From Rhodanobacter sp. (GTDB lineage Bacteria > Pseudomonadota > Gammaproteobacteria > Xanthomonadales > Rhodanobacteraceae): a stretch of DNA of 6,277 bases. This document shows, piece by piece, positions 1-5,409 of this stretch; position 1 is the first letter of the stretch, and each line of letters opens with the position of its first letter. The notes under the pieces are model-generated. The model was not told the origin of the DNA and searched no databases. It worked only from the letters and a program-made list of their open reading frames with translations. The position numbers and the translations under genes were made by a program. The DNA lies in contig JAPHUU010000374.1 in NCBI GenBank assembly GCA_026193555.1, forward strand, positions 1-6,277, read 5' to 3'.

Positions 1-780
1 ACCCACCAGCTCGGCATAGATCCGGGCACCGCGCGCCTTGGCGTGCTAGTACTCCTCAAGCATCAGGACGCCGGCACCGTCGGACAGCACGAAGCCATCG
101 CGATCCTTGTCCCACGGCCGGCTTGCCCGGGTCGGGTCATCATTGCGGGTCGACATCGCCTTGGCCGAGCAGAAACCGGCCATGGCGGTGCCGGTGGTGG
201 CGAATTCGGCGCCACCGGCGATCATCGCATCGGCATCGCCGTACTGGATCATCCGTGCGGCCAGGCCGATGTTGTGAGTGGCGGTGGTACACGCGGTGAC
301 ACAGGCGATGTTCGGCCCTTTCAGACCGAACATGATCGACAGCTGGCCCGAGACCATGTTGATGATCGAGCTGGGTACATAGAACGGTGAGACCCGTCGC
401 GGCCCCTTCGCCGCCAGCTCGAGGGTGGTCGCTTCGATCGTGTAGAGACCGCCGATACCGGCGCCAACCGCCACGCCGATACGCGGCGCATTGGCCTCGG
501 TCACCTCGAGGCCGGAATCCCGCATGGCCTGGGTACCGGCAGCGACGCCGTAGTGGATGAAGGGATCCATCTTCTTCACATCCTTGACCGCCATCCACTG
601 GGCCGGGTCAAAGCCGCTTACCTGGCCGGCGATGCGCGTGGCATAGGCAGTCGCGTCGAAATGCGTCACCGGACCGATCCCGCTGTGGCCCTTGACGACA
701 CGCTCCCAGGCAGTGGCGATGTCGTTGCCGACCGGCGAAATGATGCCCATGCCGGTCACTACCACACGTCGCTTGCTCAT
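1..780 (-). CDS. fabF: Beta-ketoacyl-ACP synthase II, partial, interrupted by in-frame TAG
   Basis: This is the elongating 3-oxoacyl-ACP synthase, a thiolase-fold condensing enzyme that joins malonyl-ACP to a growing acyl-ACP in the cytoplasm. The ATG at 780 starts MSKRRVVVTGMGIISPVGND, typical of FabF, with an AAGGAAG site 6 nt upstream. The nucleophile Cys164 sits in VTACTTATHNIG, and GDADAMIAGGAE and DRDGFVLSDGAGVLMLEEY follow. After residue 244 there is a TAG codon (46-48). The same frame then continues HAKARGARIYAELVG to base 1, matching the family's EEYEHAKxRGAxIYAELVG, so TAG stands exactly at the usual Glu (GAG). The family is about 410 residues long, and the two catalytic His residues would lie beyond the window. 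As read, the product is a 244-residue fragment lacking the C-terminal half. The gene is either a pseudogene, a readthrough gene or miscalled at one base. Identity is very sure; the status of the stop is open. Confidence 0.93.
46..48 (-). other. In-frame amber codon inside fabF
   Basis: The plus strand reads CTA, giving TAG on the coding strand. A C at base 48 would give GAG (Glu), the residue expected in the conserved EEYEHAK segment. Reading continues with conserved FabF residues on the other side with no frame change, so only one base differs from an intact gene. Confidence 0.9.
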
Positions 781-786
781 GCTGAT

Positions 787-793
787 CTTCCTT
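787..793 (-). promoter_or_regulatory. Ribosome binding site of fabF
   Basis: The coding strand reads AAGGAAG, ending 6 nt before the ATG at 780. This decides the start, because the open frame runs further upstream to about 945 without family similarity. Confidence 0.8.
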
Positions 794-848
794 CGTGATT
801 CCGTGTGAGTGCCGCTGTCAACGGCCATCCGGCGGCAAATCCGTGAAC

Positions 849-905
849 GCAGCGTCCGAGCCGGTGGAGCGTGCATCCCATGCACCATACGGGATCGGAC
901 GTTGC
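849..905 (-). repeat. Nested inverted repeat between acpP and fabF
   Basis: The outer arms are GCAGCGTCCGA (849-859) and TCGGACGTTGC (895-905), complementary at 10 of 11 positions. The odd position is a G-U wobble in a plus-strand RNA but an A-C mismatch in a minus-strand RNA. Inside is a perfect 6-bp hairpin, GTGCAT-CCC-ATGCAC (871-885). No T-run follows on either strand, so it is not a classical terminator. It lies in the fabF leader, downstream of the terminator at 911-942, and could be an mRNA structure or a protein-binding site. Function is unknown. Confidence 0.5.
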
Positions 906-910
906 AAAAT

Positions 911-942
911 GCAGAAACGAAAACTGCGCCATGTCGGCGCAG
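911..942 (-). terminator. Intrinsic terminator or attenuator after acpP
   Basis: On the minus strand a perfect 7-bp GC-rich stem, CTGCGCC-GACAT-GGCGCAG (942 to 924), is followed at once by TTTTCGTTTCTGC. It begins 73 nt past the acpP stop and lies in the 235-nt gap before fabF. It fits partial or full termination after acpP, which would let abundant ACP mRNA be made at a higher level than fabF mRNA. The T-run is interrupted, so readthrough is likely. Confidence 0.7.
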
Positions 943-1015
943 CATTCGATATAGCGTTGTGAATGGACAGTCCGCCTGGAGCGTTCATGTCCATCACCGC
1001 CACTCTCCGGATCGG

Positions 1016-1255
1016 TCAATCCTTGGAGTGCGCCTTGATGTAGTCGACGGCCTGCTGCACGGTGGTGATCTTCTCGGCGTCTTCGTCCGGAATCTCGGTC
1101 TCGAACTCTTCCTCGAGAGCCATCACCAGCTCCACAGTGTCCAGCGAATCTGCGCCCAGATCGTCCACGAACGAAGCGTTCGCCGTGACTTCATCTTCTT
1201 TCACGCCCAACTGCTCGATGACGATTTTCTTCACGCGCTCTTCGATGGTGCTCAT
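1016..1255 (-). CDS. acpP: Acyl carrier protein
   Basis: This is the small acidic cytoplasmic carrier that holds growing acyl chains on a 4'-phosphopantetheine arm. It has 79 residues, the usual length, starting [18 protein letters not shown] and ending DYIKAHSKD. The attachment Ser37 is in the canonical [18 protein letters not shown] motif (Ser36 in the mature E. coli numbering), and helices II and III are rich in Glu and Asp as needed to bind partner enzymes. I chose the ATG at 1255 because it gives the standard N-terminus and has GAGAGG about 10 nt upstream. An in-frame ATG at 1264 would add MGN but leaves almost no spacing from that site. It lies between fabG (199 nt upstream) and fabF (235 nt downstream), both longer gaps than usual for a tight operon, which points to separate control of ACP level. 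The stop is TGA. Confidence 0.97.
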   Translation of the reverse strand: MSTIEERVKKIVIEQLGVKEDEVTANASFVDDLGADSLDTVELVMALEEEFETEIPDEDAEKITTVQQAVDYIKAHSKD

Positions 1256-1293
1256 GTTTCCCATACCTCTCAAGGGGTAAATAGTGTGTTTGC

Positions 1294-1310
1294 GCAGGTA
1301 CGGAACCTGC
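1294..1310 (-). promoter_or_regulatory. Hairpin in the acpP 5' leader
   Basis: A perfect 6-bp stem with a 5-nt loop (minus strand GCAGGT-TCCGT-ACCTGC) lies about 38 nt upstream of the acpP start. It would sit near the 5' end of an mRNA started from the TACAAT box at 1326-1331. It may stabilise the abundant acpP mRNA, but that is only inference. Confidence 0.4.
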
Positions 1311-1325
1311 AATAAAGCCAGCGGC

Positions 1326-1331
1326 ATTGTA
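1326..1331 (-). promoter_or_regulatory. Possible -10 box of an acpP promoter
   Basis: The minus strand reads TACAAT, a 5 of 6 match to TATAAT, about 70 nt upstream of acpP in the 199-nt gap after fabG. No good -35 box is found 16-18 nt further upstream. It would need an activator or be a chance match. The wide gap and the high demand for ACP make a separate promoter plausible. Confidence 0.3.
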
Positions 1332-1454
1332 GTGGTTAAGGCACGAAGCCGCCACGTTTCAGTATTCGTGCTGCCGCGCGGGTCACAAAGACCTGCACGA
1401 AAGGGCAATTGTCGCCTAAAACTTGGCTGCTGGCGACTACCCGAACCAAAAACA

Positions 1455-2198
1455 TTACGGCATGTACATCCCGCCGTTGACATGCAGAGTCTCGCCGGTG
1501 ATGTATGCCGCCGCTGGCGAAGCCAGAAAACCCACCGCCTTGGCGATATCGGCCGCCTCGCCAAGTCGACCCAGCGCAATCTGGCCCAGCAGCGCCTGTT
1601 TCGAATCCTCCGGCAGGGCGCGGGTCATGTCGGTGTCGATGAAGCCCGGCGCCACTACGTTGACGGTGATGCCGCGAGTGCCGATCTCGCGTGCCAGCGA
1701 CTTGGAGAACGCGATGATGCCGGCCTTGGCTGCGGCATAGTTGGCCTGGCCAGGATTGCCGGTCAGCCCGATCACCGAGGCGATCGAGATGATCCTGCCC
1801 TTGCGCGCCTTCATCATGCCGCGCATTACCGCCTTCGACGTGCGGTAGACCGAGCTGAGGTTGGTGTCGAGGATGATGTTCCAGTCTTCCTCGCGCATGC
1901 GCATCAGCAGCTGATCACGGGTGATCCCGGCATTGTTGACCAGGATCGACACGGCACCGAACTCCTTGGCGATGCCGTCGACCACGGCATCGACAGCGGC
2001 CGTGTCAGTCACGTTCAGCACGCGGCCGTGACCGCCGGCTGCTGCCAGTCGCTCGCCGATCGCGAGCGCCCCTGCCTCGGTGGTCGCGGTGCCGATCACG
2101 GTGGCGCCCATCGCCGCCAACTCGTCGGCGATCGCCGCTCCAATGCCGCGGCTTGCGCCGGTGACCAGTACGATCTCGCCTTTCAACGTGTTGCTCAT
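1455..2198 (-). CDS. fabG: 3-oxoacyl-ACP reductase
   Basis: This NADPH-dependent short-chain dehydrogenase reduces 3-oxoacyl-ACP to (R)-3-hydroxyacyl-ACP, the first reduction of each elongation cycle. It is 247 residues long, normal for FabG. The Rossmann cofactor motif TGASRGIG is at 13-20 and NNAG at 88-91. The catalytic set is Asn113, Ser141, Tyr154 and Lys158 (YAAAK), each offset by three from E. coli FabG. The C-terminus, [13 protein letters not shown], is typical. The ATG at 2198 gives [16 protein letters not shown] and has CAGGAA about 9 nt upstream. An in-frame ATG at 2225 would add nine residues without family support or a good binding site. It follows fabD by 53 nt and is probably co-transcribed with it. 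The stop is TAA. Confidence 0.97.
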   Translation of the reverse strand: MSNTLKGEIVLVTGASRGIGAAIADELAAMGATVIGTATTEAGALAIGERLAAAGGHGRVLNVTDTAAVDAVVDGIAKEFGAVSILVNNAGITRDQLLMRMREEDWNIILDTNLSSVYRTSKAVMRGMMKARKGRIISIASVIGLTGNPGQANYAAAKAGIIAFSKSLAREIGTRGITVNVVAPGFIDTDMTRALPEDSKQALLGQIALGRLGEAADIAKAVGFLASPAAAYITGETLHVNGGMYMP

Positions 2199-2207
2199 CT
2201 GAGTAGA

Positions 2208-2213
2208 TTCCTG
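2208..2213 (-). promoter_or_regulatory. Ribosome binding site of fabG
   Basis: The minus strand reads CAGGAA, 9 nt before the ATG at 2198. It supports that start over the in-frame ATG at 2225. Confidence 0.6.
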
Positions 2214-2251
2214 AAGTTCAGTCATGCCGGATCATGCCATCGGCTGGCCGA

Positions 2252-3199
2252 TCAAGCCCATGCAGACTTGGCGGCGTCCAGCTCGGCTGGCATACCGAGC
2301 GACCGGGATTCGATCGTCTTGTCGATCCGCTTTGCCAGGCCCGCCAACACCTTGCCCGGCCCGCATTCGGCGATGCGTGTAGCGCCGCCGACGACCAGCG
2401 CCTGCACACATGCGGTCCAGCGCACCGGCAGGTAGAGCTGGCGCTGCAGCGCGCCGCGGACCTCCTCGGCCGTAGCGTAACTGCAGGCTTCGGCGTTCTG
2501 CACCACCGGCACCGATGGCACGCGCCAGCTGATCGACGCCATCCGCTCGCCCAGATGATCGGCCGCCTCTCGCATCAGCGCACAGTGCGATGGTACCGAC
2601 ACGGCCAGCCTGATCGCCTTCTTCACGCCCAGCTCGGCCAGTCGCGCCAGCGCGCGATCCACTGCGGCGGCGTGACCGGCAATCACCAGCTGGCCGGGCG
2701 AATTGAAATTGGCCGGCGCGACCACCTGGCCCTGTGCCACCTCGTCGCAAACAGCAGCAATCTGCGCGTCGTCACCGCCGAGGATCGCCGCCATCGCGCC
2801 GACACCGGCCGGCACCGCGGCCTGCATCAAGCGGCCGCGCTCGGCTACCAGCGCCGCGGCGTCATGCAACGACAAGGCGCCAGCACAAACCAGTGCGCTG
2901 TATTCGCCCAGGCTGTGGCCCGCCATCTGCGCCGGCTGCGCCCCGCCCAGCGTCCGCCACACACGCCACACCGCCACGCTGGCCGCCAGCAGGGCAGGCT
3001 GGGTGTTCTCGGTGCGATTGAGCTGATCCGCGGGACCATGGGCACTCAAGGTCCACAGGTCGAGACCAGCCCCCTGCGAAGCCTCGTCGAAAGTTGCCCG
3101 CACCTCCGGGTGCGCGGCGGCCAGCTCGGACAACATGCCCATCGACTGCGAACCCTGACCGGGGAAAACGAAGGCAAGCGAAGCGGAAGCAGCACTCAT
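2252..3199 (-). CDS. fabD: Malonyl-CoA:ACP transacylase
   Basis: This enzyme transfers malonyl from CoA to the AcpP arm, supplying the extender unit for FabH and FabF. It has 315 residues, slightly longer than E. coli FabD (309). FVFPGQGSQ (10-18) carries the oxyanion-hole Gln15. The nucleophile Ser96 is in GHSLGEY. Arg121, which grips the malonyl carboxylate, is present, as are the NFNSPGQ segment with Asn166 and catalytic His205 in VPSH. All are shifted by four from E. coli numbering. The ATG at 3199 gives the family-like N-terminus MSAASASLAFVFPGQG. The best binding site, GGAG, lies 11 nt upstream, rather far, so translation initiation may be modest. It begins 85 nt past the terminator that follows fabH, so it probably needs its own promoter or readthrough. 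I saw no convincing promoter in 3200-3284. Confidence 0.97.
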   Translation of the reverse strand: MSAASASLAFVFPGQGSQSMGMLSELAAAHPEVRATFDEASQGAGLDLWTLSAHGPADQLNRTENTQPALLAASVAVWRVWRTLGGAQPAQMAGHSLGEYSALVCAGALSLHDAAALVAERGRLMQAAVPAGVGAMAAILGGDDAQIAAVCDEVAQGQVVAPANFNSPGQLVIAGHAAAVDRALARLAELGVKKAIRLAVSVPSHCALMREAADHLGERMASISWRVPSVPVVQNAEACSYATAEEVRGALQRQLYLPVRWTACVQALVVGGATRIAECGPGKVLAGLAKRIDKTIESRSLGMPAELDAAKSAWA

Positions 3200-3284
3200 G
3201 GATAGACAGACTCCATCAACGGAAACGGCGATGGTGCCATGCATCGGCGCCCATACGCAGCGGTATTCGGCTCCCGCCGAGTCC

Positions 3285-3318
3285 AAAAAACATGATGCCG
3301 CCCTCCCGGGCGGCATCA
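3285..3318 (-). terminator. Strong intrinsic terminator after fabH
   Basis: On the minus strand a perfect 10-bp stem, GATGCCGCCC-GGGA-GGGCGGCATC (3317 to 3294), is extended by one more T-A pair. It is followed, after ATG, by six T (3290-3285). It starts 26 nt beyond the fabH stop and lies in the 144-nt gap before fabD. This is the strongest terminator in the window. A small extra hairpin, TCGGC-GGGA-GCCGA (3280 to 3267), follows it. Confidence 0.88.
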
Positions 3319-3343
3319 CTTGCATCGAACGAGCAGCCTTCGC

Positions 3344-4318
3344 TCAGTAGCGCAACAGCGCCGATGCCCAGGTAAATCCGCCGCCGAAGGCCTCAAGCAG
3401 CAGGTTCTGGCCACGCTGCACCTTCCCGGAGCGAACCGCATAATCCAGCGCCAGCGGCACCGAGCCGGAGGATGTGTTGGCGTGCTTGTCGACCGTCACG
3501 ATCACGCGGTCCATCGACATCTTCAGCCGCTTCGCGGTGGCCTCGATAATGCGCAAATTGGCCTGATGCGGAATGAGCCAGTCGATCTGCGACTCGTCCA
3601 TGCCGGCAGCCTGCAAGGTCTCCCCCACCAGCGAGTCGAGCGTCTTCACTGCCACCTTGAATACTTCGCGGCCCGCCATGCAGATACGCACACCGTGATT
3701 GGGCTCATCGGTGAACCCCGCCGACACGCCAACCGGGTTGTACAGCAGATGCTTGTAGCCGCCATCGGCATGCAGGCAGGTGGCATGGATACCCGGCTCA
3801 CTGGATGCCTCCAGCACCACGGCGCCGGCGCCGTCACCGAACAACACGCACGATTCCCGCTCTGTCCAGTCGACCATCCGGGTCAGCGTTTCGGCACCGA
3901 TCACCAACACCTTCTTGGACTGCCCGCTGCGGATGAACTTGTCGGCGATACCCAACGCATAGACGAAACCGGAGCAGGCCGCGTTGACATCGAATGCCGC
4001 ACATCCATTCGCGCCAAGTCGATGCTGCACCAGGCAGGCCGTGGACGGAAAAATGATGTCGGGCGTGGTGGTTCCCAGCACGATGAGATCGAGTTCGGAG
4101 GCCTTGACCCCGGCCGCTTCCAGCGCATTCTGCGCGGCGCGGAACGCCAGGTCACCGGTGGTTTCGCCGTCCGCCGCAATGTGGCGCTGACGGATGCCGG
4201 TGCGGCTGTGGATCCACTCGTCGGTTGTATCGACGATCTTTTCCAGATCGGCGTTGGTCACGATGCGTTCGGGCAGCGCGCTGCCGGTGGCGATGATGCG
4301 GGCGTAAATCTGGGCCAT
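3344..4318 (-). CDS. fabH: Beta-ketoacyl-ACP synthase III
   Basis: FabH starts fatty acid synthesis by condensing an acyl-CoA primer, usually acetyl-CoA, with malonyl-ACP. It has 324 residues, close to the usual 317-330. The catalytic triad is visible: Cys115 in VNAACSGFVYAL, His251 in IPHQANLRI and Asn281 in HANTSSGSVPLAL. The N-terminal ATGSALPERIVTNADLE, DEWIHSRTGI, and C-terminal EAFGGGFTWASALLRY are typical. Phe90 in FPSTAC aligns with the E. coli gate residue Phe87. This is compatible with short straight primers but does not decide specificity, and many relatives make branched fatty acids. The ATG at 4318 fits the family start; the upstream site is weak (GGA, 7 nt away). It lies between two terminators (4402-4433 upstream, 3285-3318 downstream), so it may be its own transcription unit. 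plsX, which lies next to fabH in E. coli, is absent here. Confidence 0.97.
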   Translation of the reverse strand: MAQIYARIIATGSALPERIVTNADLEKIVDTTDEWIHSRTGIRQRHIAADGETTGDLAFRAAQNALEAAGVKASELDLIVLGTTTPDIIFPSTACLVQHRLGANGCAAFDVNAACSGFVYALGIADKFIRSGQSKKVLVIGAETLTRMVDWTERESCVLFGDGAGAVVLEASSEPGIHATCLHADGGYKHLLYNPVGVSAGFTDEPNHGVRICMAGREVFKVAVKTLDSLVGETLQAAGMDESQIDWLIPHQANLRIIEATAKRLKMSMDRVIVTVDKHANTSSGSVPLALDYAVRSGKVQRGQNLLLEAFGGGFTWASALLRY

Positions 4319-4401
4319 TCAGCTGTCCATCAACGAAAATCGGATGAGCGGACGCCTCTGGGGCCACCGCAGACACCGCAACGTTACGTCCCGGCGCACC
4401 T

Positions 4402-4433
4402 AAACGCAAAACGGCGCGTCGCCGCGCCGTCTC
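4402..4433 (-). terminator. Intrinsic terminator after rpmF
   Basis: On the minus strand a perfect 8-bp GC-rich stem, ACGGCGCG-GCGA-CGCGCCGT (4430 to 4411), is followed by TTTGCGTTTA. It lies about 50 nt past the rpmF stop and 93 nt before the fabH start. It would separate yceD-rpmF from the fab genes at least partly. The T-run is interrupted, so readthrough is possible. Confidence 0.75.
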
Positions 4434-4450
4434 GCTGATGATATCAAGGA

Positions 4451-4466
4451 GTCCCGCTGCCGGGAC
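4451..4466 (-). repeat. Short hairpin just after rpmF
   Basis: A perfect 6-bp stem (minus strand GTCCCG-GCAG-CGGGAC) begins 13 nt beyond the rpmF stop and is followed by TCCTTGATAT rather than a T-run. With the terminator at 4402-4433 it makes two hairpins in a row. It may protect the 3' end of the rpmF mRNA; that is inference. Confidence 0.5.
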
Positions 4467-4479
4467 ACCGCGAAACCGA

Positions 4480-4674
4480 TCAATCCTCGACCGACACCGC
4501 ACCCTTGGTCTCGATCACTTTCTTGCCGCGATAGTAGCCGTCCTTGGTGACATGATGGCGCAGATGCACCTCGCCACTGGTCGGATCGGTGGACAGCTGC
4601 ACGGTCTTCAACGCATCGTGCGAACGGCGCATGCCGCGGGTGGACGGGGTACGGCGGCTCTTGGCAACTGCCAT
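4480..4674 (-). CDS. rpmF: 50S ribosomal protein L32
   Basis: L32 is a small basic protein of the large ribosomal subunit near the exit-tunnel side. It has 64 residues. The N-terminus [22 protein letters not shown] and the core [21 protein letters not shown] are diagnostic of the proteobacterial form. No Cys-x2-Cys pairs are present, so this is the zinc-free type, as in E. coli. The C-terminus [10 protein letters not shown] is acidic and a little longer than in E. coli. The ATG at 4674 has TTGGAGA centred about 9 nt upstream, a strong site that fits high ribosomal protein expression. It follows yceD by 69 nt, probably as one transcription unit ended by the terminator at 4402-4433. Confidence 0.97.
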   Translation of the reverse strand: MAVAKSRRTPSTRGMRRSHDALKTVQLSTDPTSGEVHLRHHVTKDGYYRGKKVIETKGAVSVED

Positions 4675-4694
4675 GGTATTTCTCCAACGGAAAC

Positions 4695-4738
4695 TTGATG
4701 ATCTGGATCGACATGACCCGGATCGGATGACCCGGGTC
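4695..4738 (-). repeat. Three imperfect 14-15-nt tandem repeats between yceD and rpmF
   Basis: On the plus strand the units are TTGATGATCTGGATC (4695-4709), GACATGACCCGGATC (4710-4724) and GGATGACCCGGGTC (4725-4738), sharing an ATGAyCyGGrTC core. The last contains a perfect 10-bp palindrome, GACCCGGGTC (4729-4738), 5 nt past the yceD stop. It fills most of the gap before the rpmF binding site. Function is unknown; it could arise by slippage or be an mRNA processing site. Confidence 0.5.
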
Positions 4739-4743
4739 GGTGG

Positions 4744-5262
4744 TTACTGCTTCAATTTGCGCAACACTGCAAACGGATTCTCTGAGCGCCCCTGGTCAGC
4801 GGAAAAGTCCTCTGGCTCGGGGCCTGTCACTTCATCGGGAATGCGGCTGTCCGGATTGACCGGAATCAGCGGCAACACCAACATCAATTCATCTTCAATC
4901 ACATCTGCCGGATTCAATCGGCCATTTTCGGGCACCAGCAGCGGCTCGCAGTCAGGCGGCAAACCGGCCTCTTCGCTTTCCAGCCGAATCAGGCCAAGTC
5001 GCGCGCTCACCGCGACCGGCAGCAAGAACGACTCCAGGCTGCGCTGGCAGATCAACGAGAGCGATGCCTCCGCTCGCACGTCAACGTAGCTGATGCCCAG
5101 CTCGTCCCGTCCGAAATCCAACCCGAAACGCACCGATCCATCGGCACTCGCCAGCATCTCGCACAATCGCGACATGGCCGCGACTGGAAGCGTCCCCTCG
5201 AATGAACGCCGCGCGGAAACCATGCGCCACGCGTCCACGGACTCTGGCAGTGTCATGGGCAT
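4744..5262 (-). CDS. yceD: YceD family (DUF177) protein
   Basis: This family lies next to rpmF across bacteria and has been linked to large-subunit rRNA accumulation. The molecular role is not settled. It has 172 residues, the usual length. Family landmarks are SLICQRSLESFLLPV (69-83), PENGRLNPADVIEDELMLVLPLIPV (111-135) and the C-terminal ENPFAVLRKLK. The usual C-x2-C is CQRS here: Cys72 is kept and the second Cys is Ser75 (AGC, one base from TGC). Two in-frame ATGs (5262 and 5256) are possible starts. Neither has a Shine-Dalgarno sequence, and a good promoter sits so close that the mRNA would be almost leaderless, which favours 5262. It heads the minus-strand cluster with rpmF 69 nt downstream. 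Family call is sure; the exact start is less so. Confidence 0.9.
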   Translation of the reverse strand: MPMTLPESVDAWRMVSARRSFEGTLPVAAMSRLCEMLASADGSVRFGLDFGRDELGISYVDVRAEASLSLICQRSLESFLLPVAVSARLGLIRLESEEAGLPPDCEPLLVPENGRLNPADVIEDELMLVLPLIPVNPDSRIPDEVTGPEPEDFSADQGRSENPFAVLRKLKQ

Positions 5263-5271
5263 AATCGCGGA

Positions 5272-5300
5272 ATGTTAGGTTTTTGAACGCCTGAAGTCAA
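5272..5300 (-). promoter_or_regulatory. Sigma-70-type promoter of yceD-rpmF
   Basis: On the minus strand, TTGACT (5300-5295, 5 of 6 to consensus) is followed by exactly 17 nt and then TAACAT (5277-5272, 4 of 6). Transcription should start near the A at 5265, about 3 nt before the ATG at 5262. It is the best promoter match seen in the window and lies at the head of the cluster. Confidence 0.7.
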
Positions 5301-5317
5301 CTGGTCGCCATGACTGT

Positions 5318-5339
5318 CACATGTGGAGAAGGCCTCCAC
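5318..5339. repeat. Palindrome and inverted repeat in the divergent intergenic region
   Basis: An 8-bp palindrome, CACATGTG (5318-5325), overlaps a perfect inverted repeat, GTGGAG-AAGGC-CTCCAC (5323-5339). They lie about 20 nt upstream of the yceD -35 box and overlap a possible plus-strand promoter. This is a plausible operator position, but no regulator is identified. Confidence 0.35.
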
Positions 5340-5352
5340 GACGACGTATTTT
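5324..5352 (+). promoter_or_regulatory. Possible promoter of the plus-strand gene pair
   Basis: TGGAGA (5324-5329, 4 of 6) and TATTTT (5347-5352, 4 of 6) are spaced 17 nt apart, placing a start near 5359, about 50 nt before the GTG at 5410. The match is modest and the -35 lies inside the inverted repeat at 5323-5339. Confidence 0.3.
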
Positions 5353-5409
5353 GCCTGATCCGGCTGCAATGCGGCAGACTGATTCCCTCCGCCGCCTGAA
5401 CGGTTATTC

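Noticed and set aside
816..821. Perfect TTGACA -35 box (minus strand) upstream of fabF
   Set aside because: No acceptable -10 box lies 15-19 nt downstream, and the start would fall in the ribosome binding site. It is left out as a promoter.
781..945. N-terminal extension of FabF up to 945
   Set aside because: The added residues do not resemble FabF, and the AAGGAAG site is placed for the ATG at 780.
1411..1437. GTCGCC/GGCGAC inverted repeat after fabG as a terminator
   Set aside because: The stem is 6 bp with a 15-nt loop and no T-run after it on the minus strand, too weak to call.
1284..2435. Long plus-strand open frame (383 codons) opposite fabG and the acpP leader
   Set aside because: It is antisense to fabG, whose catalytic residues are all visible. 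Its translation is rich in Arg, His and Gly without any family motif, typical of the opposite strand of GC-rich genes.
2234..3205. Long plus-strand open frame (323 codons) opposite fabD
   Set aside because: It mirrors fabD almost exactly and has low-complexity His/Arg-rich composition, so it is a shadow of the real gene.
4319..4401. TTGCGT-17 nt-TAACGT as the fabH promoter
   Set aside because: Only 3 of 6 matches in each box; not distinguishable from chance, although a promoter here would be expected after the terminator.
3320..4438. Long plus-strand open frame (372 codons) opposite fabH
   Set aside because: fabH on the minus strand is complete with Cys-His-Asn. The plus-strand translation shows no recognisable domain and no good ribosome binding site.
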